From Clostridiaceae bacterium (GTDB taxonomy: Bacteria; Bacillota; Clostridia; Clostridiales; Clostridiaceae), in NCBI GenBank assembly GCA_902363375.1, contig CABIZX010000003.1, positions 368,079-432,078 of the forward strand: a DNA stretch of 64,000 bases, in the 5' to 3' direction. This document shows positions 29,671 through 36,559 of this stretch, in pieces. Position 1 is the stretch's first letter, and each line of letters opens with the position of its first letter. Both the position numbers and the translations under genes were made by a program. A model generated the notes under the pieces. It made no database searches. It saw only the letters and a list, made by a program, of their open reading frames with translations, and was not told where the DNA came from.

Positions 29671-30190
29671 GTGTAGGTTAGTTGTACTAGCTTTGAAACA
29701 ACTATAAATAAATTCATAGGTGACTTGTAGCCGATGCAGAAAATACAAGGGGATATATTTAATTACTCTTATTATAAGATATACCCCTTAAACGGGTACG
29801 TATGACCGTTAAACAAATTATACGGGTTGTTAGGGAACTGCCACTTATGTGGGGGATATAAGTACGTTATAAGGCTATAGGGCAACAGTTTATAGTTTAG
29901 GACTTATATATAATAAGAGTATTGAAACGAGCGATACAATAAGTATACTCAAGTATAATAATATCCTAGGTTTAAAAAACTTAGGGTAAATTATATTCAC
30001 TCGCAACGTGTCCAAAGTTCCTCAAGTATAAGCCGTTGGCGAGTAAAGTCAAGAGTTTTAGTGAAAAGAATTTATAATTTAGCTTGTTGAATAATTCCAA
30101 TGTGAATAATTCGGATAGAAAATTAAGTGGAGATAATGTTGCTTTGAAAATTAGCCTTAAAATTTCCATTGAGTATTTTTGAAAGCTAGT
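29671..30190 (+). ncRNA. Candidate large structured noncoding RNA of the element
   Basis: About 520 bp with no ORF and many pairings: a hairpin 29747-29755 with 29781-29789; AACGG 29791-29795 with CCGTT 29806-29810; CCTAG/TTAGG near 29965-29986; and a long stem of ACTCGCaACG (29999-30008) with CGTTGGCGAGT (30034-30044). The loop of the first hairpin (29765-29776) is complementary over 12 bases to 29909-29920, a possible pseudoknot. Base composition is richer in G than the neighbours. The size and complexity recall the ornate large RNAs of phages (GOLLD, ROOL), but I cannot assign it to a class. It begins next to repeat copy A2 (29681-29697). Confidence 0.5.
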
Positions 30191-30354
30191 AATTGCAACG
30201 GTTTGAGGTATGTCAATCTCACTCCTTATGGAGATATAGAAAAATAGGTGTCAAAATTTCTAGGAGTAGTTTTGAAATGGCTATACTACTAGGTTTGAAG
30301 GGTGTATCAAATGAGACCTATGGAGGATATTCTTTAAATGATAAAAAGGTAAAG

Positions 30355-30501
30355 ATGTGTATTGAATGTGGCAAGAGATTTATGATAAACAATAATAAAA
30401 ATACTTCTCAGATATATTGTAATAAGTGTGCTAAAAAAATCAAAATACAACAGACTATTGAGAATAGGAATAAAAGTGTTGAAAACGTGGACACCCCTTA
30501 A
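30355..30501 (+). CDS. Small zinc-ribbon protein (48 aa)
   Basis: ATG at 30355 after AAAGGT. The product begins MCIECGKRFMINNN and continues YCNKCAKKIK, giving two CxxC pairs of a zinc ribbon, followed by a basic tail. The open frame extends upstream to 30193, but that part crosses an A repeat and has no RBS. Small zinc-ribbon proteins are common in clostridial phages and plasmids and are probably nucleic-acid binding. It lies between a direct and an inverted A repeat. Confidence 0.55.
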   Translation: MCIECGKRFMINNNKNTSQIYCNKCAKKIKIQQTIENRNKSVENVDTP

Positions 30502-30634
30502 ACCTAGTCATATCAATACTTTGCAAGGTCGAAGGGAATTTAGTATAGGGAGAACACATGAGTATGTTAGTAAGTATCCCAACAAATATTCCATCTCTCC
30601 TTTGGAAATATAGAAGGGTGAAGTTTGCAGTAAG

Positions 30635-30754
30635 ATGGTAAAGGTAAATAATAAAAAAAATACATCTCAGATATATTGTAATAAGTGTGCAAAAAAAATT
30701 AAACAAGACATGAATAGAGAAAATATGAAAAAATATAGAAATGTGGTAAAATAG
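30635..30754 (+). pseudogene. Second, degenerate zinc-ribbon copy (39 aa)
   Basis: An ATG at 30635 leads into NNKKNTSQIYCNKCAKKIK, nearly the same as the first copy, but the CIECGKRFM segment with the first CxxC is missing. The remaining single CxxC cannot make the same zinc site. It appears to be a partial duplication. Confidence 0.5.
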
Positions 30755-31163
30755 AGAAATATGCATAATTTATTCAACACGTTGATATCACTAGCTTTGA
30801 GAGGTGTAAATGCATTAAAAAATAAAAAAGTCACAAAACTTAATATGGATAGATAGAACAAATAAATAAACTTAAACGAGATAAGAGAAACAATGTGGAA
30901 TAAAATACTGACCATTGATAAACCCAGTCCTACCAACGCTTAGCAAGGTCGAAGGGAATTTAGTATAGGGAGAAAGCACGAGTGTGTTCAAAAATTGAAG
31001 GTGAAGATGCAAGTGTGTGTTTTTCAAACCATTGATATTACTAGGTTTGAGAGATGTTCATAAGACTACTTAGGAGGGATATAATTAATATATTATAATT
31101 CCTATATATTTTTTTAGTAACAAATGTTACTTATATTAATAAAAGAAAGGAAAGTGGCTATAA

Positions 31164-31349
31164 ATGTGCCAAAACGAAATAAAAGAAAAGTTAAATTATA
31201 TAATTAAAAAATATGGAACTACGCAACAATTTATTGCTACAGGAATCGGAGTTAATAGAACTACAATAAATTTGTTTTTAAAGAATAAAAGAGATTTACA
31301 TATAACAGTACAAAATAAATTAGAAAATTGGATACTAGAAAGATTATAA
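31164..31349 (+). CDS. Short HTH protein (Cro/C1-like)
   Basis: 61 residues. KYGTTQQFIATGIGVNRTTINLFLKNKRDL is a helix-turn-helix with the usual Gln and the TTINLFL recognition helix, without any further domain. RBS AAAGGAAAG lies 10 bp upstream. Flanked upstream by A7 and downstream by a strong terminator, it forms a one-gene unit. It probably controls element genes. Confidence 0.75.
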   Translation: MCQNEIKEKLNYIIKKYGTTQQFIATGIGVNRTTINLFLKNKRDLHITVQNKLENWILERL

Positions 31350-31368
31350 AATTATAAATTCGATAATA

Positions 31369-31396
31369 TAAGCCTTAGGAAACTAAGGCTTTTTAT
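31369..31396 (+). terminator. Terminator after the HTH gene
   Basis: AGCCTTAG (31371-31378) pairs with CTAAGGCT (31383-31390), with a GAAA tetraloop and a T run. Confidence 0.9.
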
Positions 31397-31722
31397 TATA
31401 TATATATAAAGCTCTTAATTAATTGTGCTTTTCATTATTAATGGTAAGTTTGTTAGTTTGTAGTATGTTCAATTCATACCACCTCCTAAATTGTACAACT
31501 AACTAAGAAGTCAAGCCAATGTGATACTAAGATATAAATGTTTATCTCGATTTATTATAATTGGACTTCTAAAGTGTGGCTAACACAATAACTAGCCTTG
31601 TTATAGCTTAAATAGGCTCATGGTAGCCTTTTAAATAATATACATATAAATACTAGGGCATAGTCTTAATAACTCTACTATGGAGGGATTAGAGCCATGA
31701 ACTATAAGAAAGGATGATAAAA
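31397..31722 (+). other. Structured leader of the scaffold gene
   Basis: About 325 bp without an ORF. AGAAGTC..CCAAT (about 31505-31520) can pair with ATTGG..ACTTCT (about 31559-31570), and GGCTA/TAGCC segments recur between 31575 and 31632. No terminator is obvious. It probably contains the late promoter and a long 5' untranslated region for the capsid operon. Confidence 0.4.
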
Positions 31723-32202
31723 ATGGAATTAAAAGATTTAAATTTATCAGATGAACAATTAAAAAGTGTACAAGGTATTTTACAAAGCGAAGGTGACAAA
31801 ATTAGAACTTCATATTCATTAAAAATCAAAGAACTTGAAGGTAAACTACCTAAGGAATTATCCGAGGAAGAAAAGGCAATGGCTGATAGAATAAAGGCAC
31901 TAGAGGACAAAGAAAAGGAATTAAACAAGAGAGAAAGGCTCAATAAGGTTGAATCTACTTTAGAAAGTAAGGGGATAAATAAAGAGTTGTCTAAATACCT
32001 AAATTTAGATACTGATAATTTAGAAACTTATCTTGAAGAAGTAGTAAAAACTATGGAGTCACAAGTTAATTTTAAACCATCTGCACATACAAATGGTGGA
32101 ACTAAGATAACAAAAGATGATTTCAAAAATATGAGTTATACAGATAGAGTTAATTTATATAACACAAATAAACCTTTGTATGATGCCCTAAGTAAAGAAT
32201 AG
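31723..32202 (+). CDS. Phage capsid scaffold protein (GP20-like)
   Basis: 159 residues from the ATG at 31723; AGAAAGGATG sits at the right distance, whereas the ATG at 31714 overlaps it. A long charged coiled coil (about residues 25-85, LKIKELEGKLPKELSEEEKA...) is followed by a C-terminal basic segment, as in phage minor structural GP20 scaffolds. It should guide assembly of the major capsid protein encoded 90 bp downstream. Confidence 0.82.
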   Translation: MELKDLNLSDEQLKSVQGILQSEGDKIRTSYSLKIKELEGKLPKELSEEEKAMADRIKALEDKEKELNKRERLNKVESTLESKGINKELSKYLNLDTDNLETYLEEVVKTMESQVNFKPSAHTNGGTKITKDDFKNMSYTDRVNLYNTNKPLYDALSKE

Positions 32203-32291
32203 GTATTTTTATTATCATGTATTCTCATTTGGGAATCATGTGATATTTATATAAATTTATTAATTTTAAAAAAGAAAGGATTGATTTTATA

Positions 32292-33131
32292 ATGGCAATT
32301 ATAGTACCAGAAATTTACAGTCAAATGTTAACTGAAAAGGTGAAAGGCAATATTAAAATATCTGCTTTAGCTACAGACTTAGGAGAATTAGACCAATTTT
32401 CTCAAGAGGGAGATAGTATAACATTTCCTCAATTCGTAGCTTTAAGCGATGCAGAACTTTTAACTAGAGGTGCATCTATTAGCACAGAGGAATTAAAACA
32501 AACTAGCACTAAAAAGAATGTTAAACATTATGGAAAAGGTGTAACAATTTTAGATATAGATGCATTAACAGGAAAAGGAAATTTCTTAGAAAATGCAGTT
32601 TCACAACAAGCTAGAATATTTTCAAGAGCTCTTGACAATGAGATGGTTGCAGATATTGATGCAAATGCAATTCTTAAAAAGTCAGTAGCTAGTGCAAGTG
32701 CATTGACAGAGGTAGAGTTACAAGGTGCATTACAATTATTTGGAGATGACCAAGACAATTCAACTTTTGCAGGAATAGTAATTAACTCACTTTTACTACC
32801 TTCATTTTATGCAATGGATGGATTTGTAAATAGTAATGTTACTTATTCTAAAGATGGTAACGGACAAATAGAAAACGGAGTTATCGGGTTCTATAGAGGT
32901 TCAATACCAGTAATTTTAAGTGACGTAAATACATATGATACAGTAACAAACGAATGTAAAACTTACATAATTAAAAAAGGTTCTTTAGGAAGAAAAGATA
33001 AAAGAGGTGTACTTGTAGAAGTGGAAAGAGATGCAAGTAAAAAATCAAATAACGTATTCGCTGACGAAATGTTCGCTTGTGGACTTATTCAGAAAGACGG
33101 TGTAGTTATAGTAAGAAAAACTATAGTTTAG
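32292..33131 (+). CDS. Major capsid protein (HK97 fold, N4gp56/P22-like group)
   Basis: 279 residues. The opening AIIVPEIYSQMLTEKVKGNI, the ITFPQFVALSDAELLTRG turn, KKNVKHYGKGVTILDIDAL and the ending VFADEMFACGLIQKDGVVIV are typical of small HK97-fold capsid proteins of siphophages. It is short for the family, which would suit a small head. RBS AAGAAAGGATTG lies upstream and a strong terminator follows at once, so capsid is produced in a two-gene scaffold-capsid unit. Confidence 0.9.
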   Translation: MAIIVPEIYSQMLTEKVKGNIKISALATDLGELDQFSQEGDSITFPQFVALSDAELLTRGASISTEELKQTSTKKNVKHYGKGVTILDIDALTGKGNFLENAVSQQARIFSRALDNEMVADIDANAILKKSVASASALTEVELQGALQLFGDDQDNSTFAGIVINSLLLPSFYAMDGFVNSNVTYSKDGNGQIENGVIGFYRGSIPVILSDVNTYDTVTNECKTYIIKKGSLGRKDKRGVLVEVERDASKKSNNVFADEMFACGLIQKDGVVIVRKTIV

Positions 33132-33137
33132 TAAATC

Positions 33138-33172
33138 AGATGGGGGAAACCCCGTCTTTTTATTTTTTTTTT
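33138..33172 (+). terminator. Terminator after the major capsid gene
   Basis: AGATGGGG (33138-33145) pairs with CCCCGTCT (33150-33157) and is followed by a long T-rich run. Confidence 0.88.
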
Positions 33173-33208
33173 TATTACCTTTGACAAGTAAGAGGAGGTG
33201 AAACAGAT

Positions 33209-33448
33209 ATGCAAATACGAGATAGATTGAGATATATGCGTGTTTTATATGGACTAAGCCAAAAAAATATAGCTGATTATTTAAATTGCAGTAAACAATA
33301 TATAACTCAAATAGAAACAAATAAATTGGTAGCAAGTCAAGAGAAACTAGAGCAAATATTAAACACTATATATTATCTAGGAGAACAAAAGAAACAAGGT
33401 AGATTAAAAGAAGTTTTAGAGGATATTCAAAAACAAAATAAATTATAG
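33209..33448 (+). CDS. XRE-family HTH regulator
   Basis: 79 residues. RDRLRYMRVLYGLSQKNIADYLNCSKQYITQIETNK is a clear HTH_3 domain, with a short helical tail. RBS AGAGGAGGTGAAA. It follows the capsid terminator and has no divergent partner gene, so it does not form a classical CI/Cro switch. Target sites are unknown. Confidence 0.9.
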   Translation: MQIRDRLRYMRVLYGLSQKNIADYLNCSKQYITQIETNKLVASQEKLEQILNTIYYLGEQKKQGRLKEVLEDIQKQNKL

Positions 33449-33596
33449 GAAGGTAGGTGTATTTAGTTAAATATATCCTAACTTCTTTTTTAATTTAGTA
33501 TCAAAAAAATATGAATGTATCAAATAATTAATAGTTAGTATTAAACTAAAAAATACAAAAATGTGACGTATAGTCGGAAAGTTAAAAGGTGATTTT

Positions 33597-33719
33597 ATGA
33601 AAAATATGATTAAAAATATGAAAAGAAAAATGAGAATTAAGAAATTAAGATATATGATAACTAAAAATAAATATGAAAAAAGAGATAAAAGAAAAGTTCC
33701 CAAGTTGGTGTATGGATAA
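33597..33719 (+). CDS. Small highly basic peptide (40 aa)
   Basis: ATG at 33597 with AAAAGGTGATTTT upstream. The 40-residue product MKNMIKNMKRKMRIKKLRYM... contains about seventeen Lys/Arg residues. Its 3' end overlaps the next gene by 47 bp in another frame. The next gene lacks its own good RBS, so this may be a leader peptide for translational coupling, or a nucleic-acid-binding peptide. Confidence 0.45.
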   Translation: MKNMIKNMKRKMRIKKLRYMITKNKYEKRDKRKVPKLVYG

Positions 33720-34554
33720 AGAAAGCAACTTTGAATTAATAATGTCAGATGATATTGACAGTTTAATGTGTTACATATTCCAAAACAAAGTATTCAAGAG
33801 AGAATGTAAATATTTTATGGATATGAGTTCACACAAGGCTTATCAAAGTAAGGATAAAAAAGTTACTAGAGATGGAATACAAAAGTTATATTCATGCGAG
33901 GATGCAAGTTTTAAAAAAAATAAAATTTTAGGATTGGACTTTAGTATAGATAAAGATATTAAATGTTGGGATAACCATGTTGTAAAAATAGATAAGGATG
34001 ATACTTATAATTCATTAAGTGCGAATTTGAATATTGCTTTGGATATACGAAGATACAATTATACAAAAAAAGGTTGTTTAAGTAGTTTTATAACTATGTT
34101 AAGTTATTATGATTTAGATATAACAAAGTGGGACAAAGACCAACTTGCAATATTAAGTGCAATAGATAGCACATATGAGCCATTTTTTACTAGCTTTGCA
34201 TCAACAGGAAAACATAATTTGGAACTACTAGAATATGGATTTTTAGTGGATTTTATAAAGGAAAACATTACATACATAAAGAAAATTGAACAAAAATTAA
34301 ACCTTAAAAACGGTAAAATATGGGTTAATAAAGAAAATGGATTACTTGAAACAAATATTAATTTAGAAGAATTAATTAACTTATTCGGTATAGCAATAGA
34401 ACTACCAAAAGCACAATTTAATGGTAGAAAACTAGAATTTCAGAGCAAGATATTTAATTTTAGTGATTATCAAGATAAAACAAGTTTTGATAAGGAAATA
34501 TTTAATATTGCTTTAACTTATAAAAATAGTGGAGTAGTAAGTTTTATATCATAA
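33673..34554 (+). CDS. Unknown protein, possibly DHH-like phosphoesterase fold
   Basis: 293 residues, soluble. The N-terminal ELIMSDDIDSLMCYIF, then KILGLDF and CWDNHVVKID recall the D-x-D and DHH-type motifs of DHH phosphoesterases in spacing only. The DHH triad is not intact (D-N-H). No other family is recognised. It has a weak RBS and overlaps the basic peptide gene. A nuclease or nucleotidase role would suit a mobile element but is inference. Confidence 0.45.
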   Translation: MKKEIKEKFPSWCMDKESNFELIMSDDIDSLMCYIFQNKVFKRECKYFMDMSSHKAYQSKDKKVTRDGIQKLYSCEDASFKKNKILGLDFSIDKDIKCWDNHVVKIDKDDTYNSLSANLNIALDIRRYNYTKKGCLSSFITMLSYYDLDITKWDKDQLAILSAIDSTYEPFFTSFASTGKHNLELLEYGFLVDFIKENITYIKKIEQKLNLKNGKIWVNKENGLLETNINLEELINLFGIAIELPKAQFNGRKLEFQSKIFNFSDYQDKTSFDKEIFNIALTYKNSGVVSFIS

Positions 34555-34585
34555 AAATATCAATAGAAATGGAGGAAAAATAAAA

Positions 34586-34744
34586 ATGAAAATCTGGAAG
34601 AGTTTTAAAGAGTTTGTAGGGATAGTGTTGTTATTAATGGGGTGTTTTTATACACCTCTTTTATTTTTATTCTTAATATTATTAATTTTAAATAATACTG
34701 TTATAAAGGCTATAGAAGATAAAATAGAAGAGAAATTTGTATAA
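34586..34744 (+). CDS. Small membrane peptide (52 aa)
   Basis: GGAGG lies 12 bp before the ATG. The product MKIWKSFKEFVGIVLLLMGC... has one long hydrophobic stretch (about residues 11-37) and a charged tail (EDKIEEKF). It could be a small holin-like or membrane-modulating peptide. It is followed by an inverted repeat and the rep leader. Confidence 0.5.
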   Translation: MKIWKSFKEFVGIVLLLMGCFYTPLLFLFLILLILNNTVIKAIEDKIEEKFV

Positions 34745-34746
34745 TC

Positions 34747-34787
34747 AATTTGTACATACAATTTGTATATACAGTAATGTACAAATT
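34747..34787 (+). repeat. 11-bp inverted repeat upstream of rep
   Basis: AATTTGTACAT (34747-34757) and ATGTACAAATT (34777-34787) are perfect complements, with a further AATTTGTAT between them. This could be an operator for an HTH regulator or an RNA hairpin near the rep promoter. Confidence 0.55.
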
Positions 34788-34800
34788 AGAGCTTGAAAGT

Positions 34801-34827
34801 ATTGATGATACTAGGTTTTAAAATGCC
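34801..34827 (+). repeat. Dispersed element repeat, copy A8 (direct)
   Basis: ATTGATGATACTAGGTTTTA followed by AAATGCC. It lies in the leader of the rep gene. Confidence 0.55.
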
Positions 34828-34898
34828 AATAAGTATAGAGAAATAGAGAATAAGGGGGCGTTGAAACATAGTCCACTTTAATATTTACAAGTGGCGAA

Positions 34899-34930
34899 GG
34901 TGTGGAGATATTTCCATGCCTTTTTATTAT
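34899..34930 (+). terminator. Attenuator-like terminator in the rep leader
   Basis: AGGTGTGGA pairs (two wobbles) with TTCCATGCCT and is followed by TTTTTATT. It lies 33 bp before the rep start, where it would stop rep transcription unless disrupted. An upstream hairpin (CCACTT with AAGTGG, about 34870-34893) could compete with it. Confidence 0.55.
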
Positions 34931-34962
34931 GCAAAAAAATAGAAATCAAGGAGGAATCTTTA

Positions 34963-35835
34963 ATGAAAAATGAATTAACAAATTATATGGTAGTAAATGA
35001 TAAGACAGGAGAAATAGATAGTTGGCTAACTAAAAAAGAAAAAACAAGATTAGATAAAATGAGAACTTCTGCATCAATAATAGATGATAAAGATTCAAAG
35101 AAGAATGATAGTTTATTCGCTGAATTTGTAAAAGAAAAATGTGGAGAATTTTATCACGTTTATTATTCTAATGTTATAGATAAGAAGTATTTATTTAGAT
35201 TTATATACTTATGCACATATATGAACTATAAAAATTACATAGTATTAGGAAATGCAAAAGATGAAAACCAACTTGCAACTAAAAAGGACTTAAAGGAAAT
35301 ATTAAAACTAGAGAAAAAACAATTCTATGAAACTATTAATTATTTTATTAATAATGGACTTATAGAAATTACTGACAAGGATTATATAAAAGTTAATATT
35401 AACATGAGCCAGAAGGGTAAATTAAATAAAAAGCTAGTGAAAAATGGCATAGCAAGAATATTTAATAATATCATTAGAGAGATTTATAATAAATCAACTG
35501 CAAGAGAACATGAAAAACTAGGTTTATTAATAAGGCTTTTACCTAATGTTAATCTAAAAACTAATGTAATATGTTTTAATCCAGAGGAGGATAATAATAC
35601 TTTAATAGAGCCTATAGATTTAAAAACATTATCACAGGCATTAGGATATAGCAGAATTAATATATTTAAAAAAGGGTTGTTTGATATTACTGTAAATGGA
35701 GAAAAAGCAATAATGATGGCTGATTTTAATAACATAAAAATGATAGTTGTTAATCCTAAAATATATTATAAGGGAAGTAATTTAAAAGATATGCAAGGAA
35801 TAATAAACTTGTTTGAAATAGCAAATAAGTTCTAA
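34963..35835 (+). CDS. RepL-like replication initiator (winged helix)
   Basis: 290 residues from the ATG at 34963, which has CAAGGAGGAATC upstream; longer starts lie before this site. The central part (LATKKDLKEILKLEKKQFYETINYFINNGLIEI) is a winged helix. The C-terminal MIVVNPKIYYKGSNL matches the NP-x3-(Y/F)-KG signature of RepL-type plasmid initiators. It likely opens the element's origin after excision. Two direct repeats follow its stop. Confidence 0.65.
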   Translation: MKNELTNYMVVNDKTGEIDSWLTKKEKTRLDKMRTSASIIDDKDSKKNDSLFAEFVKEKCGEFYHVYYSNVIDKKYLFRFIYLCTYMNYKNYIVLGNAKDENQLATKKDLKEILKLEKKQFYETINYFINNGLIEITDKDYIKVNINMSQKGKLNKKLVKNGIARIFNNIIREIYNKSTAREHEKLGLLIRLLPNVNLKTNVICFNPEEDNNTLIEPIDLKTLSQALGYSRINIFKKGLFDITVNGEKAIMMADFNNIKMIVVNPKIYYKGSNLKDMQGIINLFEIANKF

Positions 35836-35885
35836 AATTGCACTTAAAAGAAACTTTTCAGCCTAAAATTGCACCTGAAAGAAAC
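35833..35885 (+). repeat. Two 21-22-bp direct repeats after rep
   Basis: TAAAATTGCACTTAAAAGAA and TAAAATTGCACCTGAAAGAA lie about 29 bp apart, straight after the rep stop. They could bind the initiator. Confidence 0.55.
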
Positions 35886-35893
35886 TATGTTTT

Positions 35894-35920
35894 GTTGGTA
35901 TTACTGGGTTTGAGGGCATT
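35894..35920 (+). repeat. Dispersed element repeat, copy A9 (direct)
   Basis: GTTGGTATTACTGGGTTTGA followed by GGGCATT. TATATA lies 17 bp after the TTGAGG, so this copy could overlap a promoter. Confidence 0.55.
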
Positions 35921-36059
35921 TTCCCTTATTAATATATATAACACTAGAGTACAAAGTTATGTAGTAAAGTTATAAAAGTTAGAAAAATATAATAGTTCAA
36001 TTAATAATATATTAAAAGTTATGTAATAGTATGATATGTAAAAAAGTAAATAACATTTG

Positions 36060-36192
36060 AGGAGGTCTTTAGCCGACGAAAATGTACGTATAGCCCTTAG
36101 TAGGGCGATATCTGACCAGAGGGAAGATAATACGTAGGGGTATGAAAACCATGTGTTATAAGAGATATATTAATTTATATCTCTTTTTTTAT
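36060..36192 (+). ncRNA. Candidate small structured RNA before the terminase genes
   Basis: ACGTAT (36086-36091) pairs with ATACGT (36130-36135) around an inner hairpin GCCCT-TAGT-AGGGC (36093-36106) and conserved-looking purine-rich bulges. It ends in a good terminator: AGAGATATA (36161-36169) with TATATCTCT (36176-36184) and seven T. The layout is that of a small RNA or a riboregulator upstream of terS. Class unknown. Confidence 0.5.
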
Positions 36193-36352
36193 TATTTGTT
36201 ACCTTCACCAGGAAGTCGACAAGTTTGGCGAATCGAGTATTCGTACTAAGAACGGAAATGGTTTTAGTAAGATGTAAATTTCTTAAAGGAAAATACATAA
36301 AAATATTAAAATGTTCCACAGGACAAATTAAATAAGAATAGGAGGAATTAAA
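36193..36352 (+). other. terS leader
   Basis: Contains small hairpins (CGAAT-CGAGT-ATTCG near 36228; CTTC-ACCA-GGAAG near 36205) and an RBS AGGAGG before terS. No ORF. Together with the stretch from 35836 this makes about 517 bp without a gene. Confidence 0.35.
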
Positions 36353-36559
36353 ATGGCTCGTAAAAAAGATATATTAGAAGAAGTTAAGAAAAATAAAGAT
36401 AAAAATTTAATAGATATTTATAATAAGATGGTTCAATTAGCTTTAGAAGGTGATGTATCATGTGCTAATTGGGTTGTAAAGTTTAGTGAAAGTAGTTTCT
36501 TTAAGAGTTCAAAGTCAGAGATAGATAAAATAGTAGAAGGATTAGATATAGATGAATAA
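36353..36559 (+). CDS. Putative small terminase subunit
   Basis: 68 residues: MARKKDILEEVKKNKDKNLI and a second helical part with VSCANWVVKFSESSFF. It is short and helical and overlaps the large terminase by 8 bp, the usual place for TerS. The length is about half that of typical TerS, so it may be a reduced DNA-recognition subunit. RBS AGGAGGAATTA. Assigned mainly by position. Confidence 0.6.
   Translation: MARKKDILEEVKKNKDKNLIDIYNKMVQLALEGDVSCANWVVKFSESSFFKSSKSEIDKIVEGLDIDE

Larger units (their letters stand above)
30280..31057 (+). repeat. Cluster of direct and inverted A repeats with two B repeats
   Basis: Five A copies alternate in orientation: direct 30281-30306, inverted 30491-30517, direct 30781-30807, inverted 30918-30939, direct 31030-31057. 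Consensus is close to TTGRTATNACTAGGTTTGA. After each inverted copy comes a B repeat of about 45 bp beginning CAAGGTCGAAGGGAATTTAG (about 30524 and 30943). The direct-inverted pairs enclose a zinc-ribbon ORF in the first unit and decayed sequence in the second. Confidence 0.7.

Noticed and set aside
29996-30050. tRNA-like fold around ACTCGC..GCGAGT
   Set aside because: There is no TTCGA T-loop, no acceptor with CCA, and the arm lengths do not fit a tRNA.
29671-30190. Group I intron or IStron
   Set aside because: The stretch has stems and a possible pseudoknot, but I find no group I P/Q/R/S core blocks, no homing endonuclease, and no TnpA or TnpB gene.
30193-30354. Longer zinc-ribbon gene starting at 30193
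   Set aside because: The upstream part crosses an A repeat and lacks an RBS; the ATG at 30355 has one.
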